From CAVRTJ01 sp964507185 (lineage in GTDB: Bacteria > Acidobacteriota > UBA4820 > DSQY01): a DNA stretch of 64,000 nt. Shown here piece after piece: positions 51,034 through 58,440 of the stretch; position 1 is the first letter of the stretch, and every line of letters starts with the position of its first letter. The stretch covers positions 1 to 64,000 of the forward strand of contig CAZDOY010000007.1 in assembly GCA_964507185.1 (NCBI GenBank). The letters are read 5' to 3'. Made by a program: the position numbers and the translations under genes. Below the pieces are notes generated by a model. It did no database searches. It was not told the origin of the DNA and worked only from the letters and a program-made list of their open reading frames with translations.

Positions 51034-53535
51034 ATGCCAGACACCCTCTATCTCGTCGACGGGTCCTCGATCCTCTACCGGGCCTTCTTCGCCATCCGCC
51101 ACCTGTCCACCCACGACGGGCGGCCGACGAACGCGATATTCGGGACGCTCAAGATGGCTCAGAAGCTCCTGAAGGACCACTCACCGAGCCATATCGCCTT
51201 CGTCTTCGACACGGCGGCGCCGACCTTCCGCCATGAGGCCTTCGAAGCCTACAAGGCCAACCGTCCCGACATGCCCGACGACATGGCCGTGCAAATCACA
51301 CCGGCCAAGGACATCCTCCGGGCCATGGGCCTGCCCGTCCTCGAAAAGGACGGCTACGAGGCCGACGACCTCATCGGCACCCTGGCCCGCGAAGCATGGG
51401 AGGCGGGCATGGAAACGGTCATCGTCACGGCCGACAAGGACATGTTCCAGCTCGTCCGCGAGGGCGTCCGCATCCTCCACACCAAGAAGGAGGACGCCGT
51501 CCTGGACGAGAAGGGCGTGGAGGAAGTCTTCGGCGTGCCGCCCGAGCGGGTCGTGGACGTGCTGGCTCTCTGGGGGGATGCCACCGACAACATTCCCGGC
51601 GTGCCGGGCATCGGCGAGAAGGGCGCCAAGCAGCTCGTGCAGGAATTCGGCGGGCTGGAGGACGTGCTCGCCCACGCGGACGAGGTGAAGCGCAAGGCCT
51701 ACCGCAAGGGTCTCATGGAGCACCCGGACCAGGCTCGCCAATCCCGCGAACTCGCCACCATAAAGACGGACGTGCCTCTGGAGTGGGCGCCCGGGGACCT
51801 CCACATAGGCGAACCGGACCACGGACGGCTCGTGGAATTGTGCCGGGAGCACGAATTCGAGTCCCTCCTCAAGGAGTTTCTTCAGCAGACGCCCTCCCTG
51901 GGCGTTCAGGTCGCGGAAAAGCCCTGGGAGGACGGACTGCTCGAAATACTCGCCGGTGAGGAGGCGGTCGGGCTCGCGTGGGACGGTGGGGACGCCTGGG
52001 TATCGGATGGCAAGACCGCGTGGAAAGGGCCCCTTCAGACCGCCGCCGGGAAGCGGACCCTCGCGTTACCGCTCTGCGTCCACGGGTACAAGGCCCTCCT
52101 GCACGCGACCCGCGCCTACGGCCGAGGCACGGGCGAGAGGGTGTTGGATGCCGCCGTGGTGGGGTACCTGCTCAATCCGTCCGGATCCGTCCCCTCCATC
52201 GCCAGGCTCTCCACGGAGATCCTTGGGGAAACGCCCGTGGAAGGAGACCACGCCGCGGAATCGCTCCTCCTCGCGAGACTGCGGGAGCCGCTCAGGGCCC
52301 ACCTGGATGAGCTGGGCATGGCCGGGCTCTACGACAGCGTGGAACGGCCGCTCATCGAAGTCCTCGCCCGCATGGAGGCAGCGGGCGTGCTCGTCGACAG
52401 GGCCTACTTCGAAGACCTCTCCGCCGAGATGGCCGGGAGCCTTCAGGACATCGAAAGACAGATCTACGAGGCCGCGGGAACGGAGTTCAACGTGGCGAGC
52501 CCCAAGCAGGTGGGCGAGGTCCTCTTCGAAAAACTGGGCCTTCCGGTCCGGAAGAGGACGTCCAAGACCAAGTCCTACTCCACCGACAACGAGGTCCTCG
52601 AGTTTCTCAAGCCCGCCCATCCCGTCGTACCCCTGATTCTGGAGTACCGCCTCCTGTCCAAACTCAAGGGGACGTACGTGGACGCCCTGCCGGCCTGCAT
52701 CGACCCCGATACCGGCCGTGTCCACGCGGCGTTCCATCAGACCGTCACCGCCACCGGACGCCTCTCCTCCTCCGACCCGAACCTGCAGAACATCCCCGTC
52801 AAAGGGGAATGGGGCGCCAGGATCCGCAAGGGGTTCACGGCGGCGCCCGGCTGTCTCCTCGTGGGGGCGGACTACTCCCAGATCGAATTGCGGATGCTTG
52901 CCCACCTTTCGCGGGACCCCGTTCTCACAAAGATCTTCGAGCGCGGCGAGGATATCCACACCACGACGGCCTCCGAGGTCTTCGACGTGGCGCCGGGTTT
53001 CGTCGACGCCGGCATGCGGCGCCAGGCGAAGGTCATCAACTTCGGCATTCTATACGGAATGGGTCCCTTCGGCCTTTCCAGGGAACTCGGCGTGCCCCAG
53101 AAGGAGGCCAAGGCCTTCATAAGCCGGTATTTCGACCGGTTCCCTTCGGTCAAGGCCTATCTGGACGGCGTTCAGGAGCAGGTCATGAAGGCGGAGGAGG
53201 TTACCACGGTCCTCGGTCGGCGGCGGCTCTTTCCCGGCATCTCACGGGCGCAGAAACCCGCCCAGCAGGCCCTTTTGCGCCAGGCCGTGAACACGACGGT
53301 CCAGGGCAGCGCGGCGGACCTCATCAAGAAGGCCATGATCACGGTGGACGGAAGCCTGCCGGAAGGGTGCCGCCTCATTCTCCAGGTCCACGACGAACTC
53401 ATCGTGGAGGCTCCGGAAGGCGAGGCAGAAGGGGCGGCTGACATCCTGAAGAGGTCCATGGAGGGCGCCATGAAACTCCGGGTGCCCCTCATCGTCAGCC
53501 TGAGCACGGGGCGCCGCTGGAACGACCTGAAGTAG
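51034..53535 (+). CDS. polA: DNA polymerase I with degenerate proofreading domain
   Basis: An 833-aa family A polymerase. The N-terminal 5' nuclease (about 1-290) keeps its acidic sites (FDTAAPTFRHEAFEAYKANR in part, GYEADDLIG, VTADKDMFQLV, GDATDNIPGVPGIGEKGA). The 3'-5' exonuclease region (about 300-440) is short and lacks the DxE, NLKYD and YxxxD active-site motifs, so it should not proofread, as in Taq polymerase. The polymerase domain has ATGRLSSSDPNLQNIP (motif A region), DYSQIELRMLAH, RRQAKVINFGILYG and VHDELIVEAP. Roles: Okazaki fragment processing and repair. Confidence 0.95.
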   Translation: MPDTLYLVDGSSILYRAFFAIRHLSTHDGRPTNAIFGTLKMAQKLLKDHSPSHIAFVFDTAAPTFRHEAFEAYKANRPDMPDDMAVQITPAKDILRAMGLPVLEKDGYEADDLIGTLAREAWEAGMETVIVTADKDMFQLVREGVRILHTKKEDAVLDEKGVEEVFGVPPERVVDVLALWGDATDNIPGVPGIGEKGAKQLVQEFGGLEDVLAHADEVKRKAYRKGLMEHPDQARQSRELATIKTDVPLEWAPGDLHIGEPDHGRLVELCREHEFESLLKEFLQQTPSLGVQVAEKPWEDGLLEILAGEEAVGLAWDGGDAWVSDGKTAWKGPLQTAAGKRTLALPLCVHGYKALLHATRAYGRGTGERVLDAAVVGYLLNPSGSVPSIARLSTEILGETPVEGDHAAESLLLARLREPLRAHLDELGMAGLYDSVERPLIEVLARMEAAGVLVDRAYFEDLSAEMAGSLQDIERQIYEAAGTEFNVASPKQVGEVLFEKLGLPVRKRTSKTKSYSTDNEVLEFLKPAHPVVPLILEYRLLSKLKGTYVDALPACIDPDTGRVHAAFHQTVTATGRLSSSDPNLQNIPVKGEWGARIRKGFTAAPGCLLVGADYSQIELRMLAHLSRDPVLTKIFERGEDIHTTTASEVFDVAPGFVDAGMRRQAKVINFGILYGMGPFGLSRELGVPQKEAKAFISRYFDRFPSVKAYLDGVQEQVMKAEEVTTVLGRRRLFPGISRAQKPAQQALLRQAVNTTVQGSAADLIKKAMITVDGSLPEGCRLILQVHDELIVEAPEGEAEGAADILKRSMEGAMKLRVPLIVSLSTGRRWNDLK

Positions 53536-53547
53536 CGCCGCCCCTGA

Positions 53548-53571
53548 TGACCGCGCCTTCGGGCGCAGTCA
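53548..53571. terminator. Hairpin with UUCG tetraloop between polA and thyX
   Basis: TGACCGCGCC-TTCG-GGCGCAGTCA forms a stem of nine pairs with one mismatch and a TTCG loop, right between the convergent polA and thyX genes; its last bases overlap the thyX stop codon. A short T run follows on the plus strand. It probably serves as a bidirectional terminator. Confidence 0.6.
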
Positions 53572-54381
53572 TTTCAGCTTGAACTTTTCGCGAATCTCGC
53601 GGGGGACGTCGTCGTCCTTGGGCATGCGTTCTTTAAGCCATTCCACGGACTCGGTGGACAGGGAGACGGCGCTGAGGCGGTATTTCTCGAAGGCGGCATA
53701 GGCCAAAGGGGCAACGCGCCGCGTCAGGTCGGCCATGATGGCCGCGTATTGCCGGATTTCCCACTGGGCGTGCTCGTCGAGGCGCAGCCTCAGGAAGTGA
53801 AAGAGGTTGTTCAGGTCCATCTGCCAGTACCACTCGGTGTAGAGGCTCAGCGGAAGGCCGATGCGCGCCACTTCCCGGGCGAGATTCTTGTTCAGCATGG
53901 CCTCGTAGTGGGCGTAGGCGTCCTTCTGCCCCGCCTCGAGGGTCGCGATGACGGCCCCGGCGTCTTCGAGAGACAACGTCTCCTCGGAACGGCCCTGCTT
54001 GTTCACGGCGCTCTGGGTCCTGAGCGTCGATTCCGTGGGCGTGTAGAACTCGTCCTTCATCACGGAGTAGCGCCCGGACATTTCGTTGAGGCGCGCGGTA
54101 CGGTGGCGCACCCACTGCCTGGCCACGAAGATGGGGAGCTTCACGTGGAACGTGAGGATCACCTGCTCGAAGGGCGAGGTGTGGCCGTTCCGCATGAGAT
54201 AGTTGATGAGCCCCTGGTCCTCGCGGACGGTCTTGGTGCCTTTTCCGTAGGACACCCGCGCGGCGGCCACTATGCGCTCGTCTCCGCCGAGGTAATCCAC
54301 CAGGCGGACGAAACCCTTGTCCAGAACGGAAAACTCCTTGTCGAGAACGGACTCGGCATCTGGGATGACGACGTGGGCCAT
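53569..54381 (-). CDS. thyX: Flavin-dependent thymidylate synthase ThyX
   Basis: A 270-aa FAD-dependent enzyme that methylates dUMP to dTMP with methylenetetrahydrofolate and NADPH. The ThyX motif RHRTARLNEMSGRYS starts at Arg92, and the RVSYGKGTK and NGHTSPFEQ segments precede it. A LRLRLDEHAQWEIRQYA helix follows. The ATG at 54381 has a GGAGG SD 8 nt upstream; the longer open frame upstream is not family-like. Presence of ThyX suggests the organism may lack ThyA, but this cannot be checked in the window. Confidence 0.96.
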   Translation of the reverse strand: MAHVVIPDAESVLDKEFSVLDKGFVRLVDYLGGDERIVAAARVSYGKGTKTVREDQGLINYLMRNGHTSPFEQVILTFHVKLPIFVARQWVRHRTARLNEMSGRYSVMKDEFYTPTESTLRTQSAVNKQGRSEETLSLEDAGAVIATLEAGQKDAYAHYEAMLNKNLAREVARIGLPLSLYTEWYWQMDLNNLFHFLRLRLDEHAQWEIRQYAAIMADLTRRVAPLAYAAFEKYRLSAVSLSTESVEWLKERMPKDDDVPREIREKFKLK

Positions 54382-54488
54382 GACATGTCCTCCGAAAGGC
54401 GGTGAGCGACCTGGGCCGGAAGTGCCGGCGGCGAACGCGCAGGCACAGGGTAACCGTCCGGTGCGGCCGCCGTCAACGGTGCCCGCGC

Positions 54489-54872
54489 TCAACCACCGCG
54501 GTGCTTCCTGGGTTCCTCCCGGGGCAGATCCTTCTCGCGCGCCATCCGTCTCGCAAGGCCGAAACCTCGAAGTAGAACGACGGCCAGGCAAAGCAGGATG
54601 ACGAGCACGAGAGGAGGGGTTCCGAACCGCCATGCGTAAACCCGCCTCCACAGCAGGAGGGCATGAACCCCCAGCAACGAACCGAGCACGACGAAGTCCC
54701 GCCCGACGCGGGCGTTGGCTGCGAACCAGATTTCGTCGTCGGCCAGGGTCCACGTGGTTTTGAAACCAAAGACGGGATTCCTAGGTATGAGCTTGAAGGC
54801 GAAGGGTGCGCCGAGAAGGATCATGCACGCCGCGGCGATGGCCGGAATGAAGACGACGTTTGATGCGGTCAT
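54489..54872 (-). CDS. SdpI-like membrane protein
   Basis: A 127-aa protein with three predicted membrane helices and the SdpI-family signature, LIPRNPVFGFKT followed by DDEIWFAANARVGR. SdpI in Bacillus gives immunity to the SdpC toxin, but most family members have unknown roles and no toxin gene is nearby. The ATG at 54872 follows an AGGAGG SD by 5 nt. It ends in a charged, Arg-rich tail and is read in the same direction as thyX. Confidence 0.82.
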   Translation of the reverse strand: MTASNVVFIPAIAAACMILLGAPFAFKLIPRNPVFGFKTTWTLADDEIWFAANARVGRDFVVLGSLLGVHALLLWRRVYAWRFGTPPLVLVILLCLAVVLLRGFGLARRMAREKDLPREEPRKHRGG

Positions 54873-55097
54873 GGTTTCCTCCTTTTTTGTCACCCGCCCG
54901 GACCCACCGGATTGCACGGGGTGCTACGGACATCCGCGGGGCTGCGGGCGCCGAGCTGCATGTGGCCGCCGGTGGCATTTCAGGCCGGAAGCCAGTAATA
55001 TTATAGGCTCAACTCGGCGGCGCTCTCTCTCGGATGGCGGATGGTCGTCCCAACCCTGGTGCCCGACGAGTCTTGTGCCGAGGAACCGGAGGTGTGG

Positions 55098-56642
55098 GTG
55101 ACGAAGCGAATTCTCGTGGCTGACGATGACAAGCTGATCCGGCAGGTCATCGGAGAACTTCTCTCACACAGCGGTTATGTAGTTGCCGAGGCCGCCAACG
55201 GCAAGGAGGTCATGGCCCACGTCAACCTCGCTCCGCCGGACCTCATCATCCTTGACCTGAAGATGCCCTCGGTGGACGGGTTCCAGGTCCTTGCCTGGCT
55301 CAAGGCCGACGAGATCACGCGCTTCATTCCCATCATTGTGATCACGGGCCATGAGGGCCATAGCGAAAGGGTGCGGAGCCTGGAACTGGGCGCCGACGAC
55401 TTCCTCATGAAACCCGTCGAGCATACCGAACTCCTGGCCAGGGTGCACTCTCTCTTGAGATTCAAAGGACTCAACGACCAGATGCTGCACAGCTACCGCC
55501 AGATAAGCGAACTTGGCCGAATCGCGGAGGATCTCCTCCAGGCCAGGGACCCCATGAGCCACCTGAGCGAGGCCGTGCTGGGCTCGCTCCTGCGAGAGGA
55601 AGTTTCTGAGTCGCTGAGGCCCTCGCGGCTGTGGACGGGCCGGCGTTCCGGCGAGCGATTGGGCGGCGTCACCTTTCGACTTGACGATGGGTCCGTGCAC
55701 AAGGAATCCTCGCATATATCGCTGAAAACGGTGGAATCGTCGCTCGCCGGGGCGAGCAGGGAAGGCGACCTCTTCTGGGTCAACGGTCCGCTTCCCGGCC
55801 CGATCAGCCGTCTCTTCGGAACCGATGGAGCATTGACCTCCATAGTCGGCGTGACGCGGGAGGCAAACTGGTTCATGGCATCGGGTTACAACCACGCGGT
55901 CAATGCCTACGACGGGCAGGTACTGAGAACCATAGCCCTCCAGTGGCAGTTCTTCGATCGCATAACTGACGAGATGCGTGCCACAGAAGACGCCTTCTTC
56001 TACATGATGTCGGCCCTTGCCAGGGCTGCCGAGTTGAACGATCAGGAGACGGGGAACCACATCATGCGGGTGAACGCCCAGTCTGCTCTGCTTGCGGAGA
56101 AACTCGGCTGTTCGCACGAGTTCGTCAGGTGGATCGGACAGAGCGCCCAGATGCACGACGTGGGAAAGATGAGCATCCCGCGGTCTGTGCTTCGCAAGCC
56201 CGGCCCGCTGGACAGAGATGAGTGGGCCTGGATTTATCGGCATCCACTTTACGGGGCCCAGATTCTCGGGGAATCCCCGCGGTTGTCCATGGCCCGGGAA
56301 ATCGCTCTGGCGCACCACGAAAACTGGGATGGATCGGGCTATCCCACCGGACTCGACAGCACGAAAATCCCCCTGTCAGCCCGCATCGTCAAGATCGTGG
56401 ACGTCTACGACGCGCTACGGAGCGCCCGGCCTTACAAGCGGGCCCTGACGCACGAGGAGACTCTGGCGATCATCGGCCAGGGTGACAATCGGGTACTGCC
56501 GACCCACTTCGATCCCGAGATTCTGTCGTGCTTTATCCACAGCGAATCCAACGTGCACGATATCCACCGCGCCTACGCCGACACGGAAACCTCGCCGGGC
56601 GACGAGCATACGCCTCCGCCGCATCCCTTCGTAAGGCACTGA
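55098..56642 (+). CDS. Response regulator with HD-GYP domain (c-di-GMP phosphodiesterase)
   Basis: A 514-aa protein. A REC domain (residues 1-120; acidic pair D10/D11, phospho-acceptor D53, Lys at FLMKPVEH) is followed by a middle region of about 190 residues that may be GAF-like, then an HD-GYP domain (about 310-490) with HDVGKMSIP, KPGPLDRDEW and HHENWDGSGYPTGL intact. It should hydrolyse c-di-GMP under phosphorelay control. No kinase is adjacent, so it is an orphan response regulator. The GTG at 55098 is chosen because of the GGAGG SD; a GTG at 55092 and an ATG at 55041 are in frame. It is the second c-di-GMP-degrading enzyme in the window. Confidence 0.9.
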   Translation: MTKRILVADDDKLIRQVIGELLSHSGYVVAEAANGKEVMAHVNLAPPDLIILDLKMPSVDGFQVLAWLKADEITRFIPIIVITGHEGHSERVRSLELGADDFLMKPVEHTELLARVHSLLRFKGLNDQMLHSYRQISELGRIAEDLLQARDPMSHLSEAVLGSLLREEVSESLRPSRLWTGRRSGERLGGVTFRLDDGSVHKESSHISLKTVESSLAGASREGDLFWVNGPLPGPISRLFGTDGALTSIVGVTREANWFMASGYNHAVNAYDGQVLRTIALQWQFFDRITDEMRATEDAFFYMMSALARAAELNDQETGNHIMRVNAQSALLAEKLGCSHEFVRWIGQSAQMHDVGKMSIPRSVLRKPGPLDRDEWAWIYRHPLYGAQILGESPRLSMAREIALAHHENWDGSGYPTGLDSTKIPLSARIVKIVDVYDALRSARPYKRALTHEETLAIIGQGDNRVLPTHFDPEILSCFIHSESNVHDIHRAYADTETSPGDEHTPPPHPFVRH

Positions 56643-56688
56643 GATCGGTCCGACAACCCCTGCTTCCGACGTGGCGAAGGGGACGGCG

Positions 56689-58095
56689 TCAGACCCTGTG
56701 CAGTTTGATCACATTGGTGACTTCCGAGTCGCCCGAGAGCATGGAGAGCGTGACGATCACGTTCTGTCCTGGCACCACCAGGCCCGCCCGATGGACGGCT
56801 TCCAGTGCCGAAGAGACCGCTTTCTCGGCATCGTAGGACGGCTCCACCCGCAGCGGGACGACGCCCCACACGACGGCAAGCCGGTTCAGAACGGCTTCAT
56901 CCGCGCTGCAGGCCACGATGGGGGCCTCCATGTGAAACTTGGAAAGCAGGCGGGGCATTCTACCCGTGGGCGTGATGGATATCACGGCGGCGACGCGGAG
57001 GTCCTCTGCCGCGCTGGCCGCCGCGTGGCTTGCCGCGTGGTGGAAGTCCGTTACGCCGGTGAACGGCTGCTGCTCGGGATGGTAGAAGCGGCTGCTTTCG
57101 GTTTCCCGCGCGATGCGGCTCAGGACGGAAACCGCCTGCACGGGATAGTTTCCTACGGCCGATTCGGCGGAAAGCATGACCGCGTCCGTCCCGTCGTAGA
57201 TGGCGTTGGCGACGTCCGAAACCTCCGCCCGCGTGGGTGTCGGGTGGTCGATCATGGATTCGAGCATCTGGGTGGCCGTGATGACGAACTTGCCACGTCG
57301 GTTGGCTTCCGCGATGATCGTCTTCTGCGCCTGAGGCACGTGCTCCGGGCCTATCTCTACGCCCAGGTCGCCGCGGGCCACCATGACACCGTCGACCTCC
57401 TTCAGGATGGCTTCGAGGTTGTCCATGGCCTCGGGCTTCTCGATCTTTGCCACGATCCACGGCGGCTTTTCAGCCTTCGTGAGGGTCCTTTTCAGGCCCC
57501 GCACGTCGGAGGCCTTGCGCACGAAGGAGAGCGCCACGATATCAACGCCGAGTTTGAGGCCGAAGGCCAGGTCGTCCTTGTCCTTCTTCGTGAGGGACGG
57601 CGCGCTCAGCGCCACGCCCGGGAGGTTGACGCCCTGGTGCGACCGAACGACGCCGCCCCGGACCACCACCGTCCTTACGTCCGCGGCGACCACCTTCTCG
57701 ACGCGGACTTCTATGGTCCCATCGGCGAGAAAAACCCTGTCGCCCTTCTTCACATCTTTCGGCAGGTGCCGATATGTGGTAAAGGCCTTCTGGGCAGTAC
57801 CTTTGCACGGCTTGGTGACCAGCGTGAAGGCCTCGCCCTCCACGAGCGTGGCCGCGTCCTCGGAGAACTCGCCCAGCCTGATCTTGGGCCCCTGGAGATC
57901 CTGGAGGACGGCCAGCGGGCGCCCGATCCTGCGGCTCACGGAGCGCACTGCGTTGAATCGCCCCGCGTGATCCTCGTGGGTGCTGTGGGAGAAGTTGAGG
58001 CGGGCCACGTCCATCCGCGCTTCCGCCAGTTCAAGAATGCGCTCCTCCGAATGGCTGGCCGGTCCGAGCGTGCAGACTATCTTGGTGTGGGCCAT
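56689..58095 (-). CDS. pyk: Pyruvate kinase
   Basis: A 468-aa glycolytic enzyme converting phosphoenolpyruvate and ADP to pyruvate and ATP. It shows TKIVCTLGPASHS, VARLNFSHSTHE, LQDLQGPKIRLGEF, the active-site IVAKIEKPEAMDN, VMVARGDLGVEIG, and ITATQMLESMIDHPTPTRAEVSDVANA in part. The C-terminal allosteric domain (residues about 345-468) is complete. The ATG at 58095 follows a GGAGGGGG SD by 7 nt. It is monocistronic as far as can be seen. Confidence 0.96.
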   Translation of the reverse strand: MAHTKIVCTLGPASHSEERILELAEARMDVARLNFSHSTHEDHAGRFNAVRSVSRRIGRPLAVLQDLQGPKIRLGEFSEDAATLVEGEAFTLVTKPCKGTAQKAFTTYRHLPKDVKKGDRVFLADGTIEVRVEKVVAADVRTVVVRGGVVRSHQGVNLPGVALSAPSLTKKDKDDLAFGLKLGVDIVALSFVRKASDVRGLKRTLTKAEKPPWIVAKIEKPEAMDNLEAILKEVDGVMVARGDLGVEIGPEHVPQAQKTIIAEANRRGKFVITATQMLESMIDHPTPTRAEVSDVANAIYDGTDAVMLSAESAVGNYPVQAVSVLSRIARETESSRFYHPEQQPFTGVTDFHHAASHAAASAAEDLRVAAVISITPTGRMPRLLSKFHMEAPIVACSADEAVLNRLAVVWGVVPLRVEPSYDAEKAVSSALEAVHRAGLVVPGQNVIVTLSMLSGDSEVTNVIKLHRV

Positions 58096-58166
58096 ATTCG
58101 TACCCCCTCCGCGGTTTCCCTGATACCACGATTCGGCGCCCTCTGGCAACGATCAGAGGTACTCAA

Positions 58167-58249
58167 GTGACCGAGTGGCCGGGTCGCGGCCATATCTTCG
58201 AAGAAAGAAAGCGGGAATAGGTGAGCAGGTAACCTAGTGAGCAGGTCGC
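58167..58249. repeat. Two octamer arrays
   Basis: GTGACCGA, GTGGCCGG, GTCGCGGC (58167-58190), then GTGAGCAG, GTAACCTA, GTGAGCAG, GTCGCG (58222-58251), each in 8-bp register. The GTGAGCAG unit matches the arrays near 34140 (reverse) and 37154. Confidence 0.65.
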
Positions 58250-58360
58250 GTGCTGACCTTCGAAGGTTCGTCCCCGGCCGCCCTTTCTTCTTCTTGACCC
58301 TCAGCCGTTCGGTCTGAGGCTTCGGAGAAGTGAAACTCCCTGCTTCCCTGCCGTCCTTCA

Positions 58361-58419
58361 ATCCGCAATCCCAAATCCCAGTTCCCAAGTATCCATAGGG
58401 CCTTGGCCCTTAGCCCTTG
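58361..58419. repeat. Two heptamer arrays
   Basis: ATCCGCA, ATCCCAA, ATCCCAG, TTCCCAA (58361-58388), which is the reverse complement of the GATTTGG-type array at 33992, and GGCCTTG, GCCCTTA, GCCCTTG (58399-58419). Both are in strict 7-bp register. Confidence 0.7.
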
Positions 58420-58440
58420 GGAAAAAACCATCTTCTGCTG

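Larger units (their letters stand above)
58096..58440. other. Repeat-rich intergenic region (345 nt)
   Basis: The gap between pyk and mprF, both on the minus strand, contains no plausible gene. Most of its recognisable content is tandem arrays, listed separately. No terminator or promoter was identified with confidence for either flanking gene. Confidence 0.6.

Noticed and set aside
54489..54872. Toxin-immunity pair based on the SdpI-like protein
   Set aside because: No SdpC-like toxin or SdpA/B gene is nearby. The family name alone does not support it.
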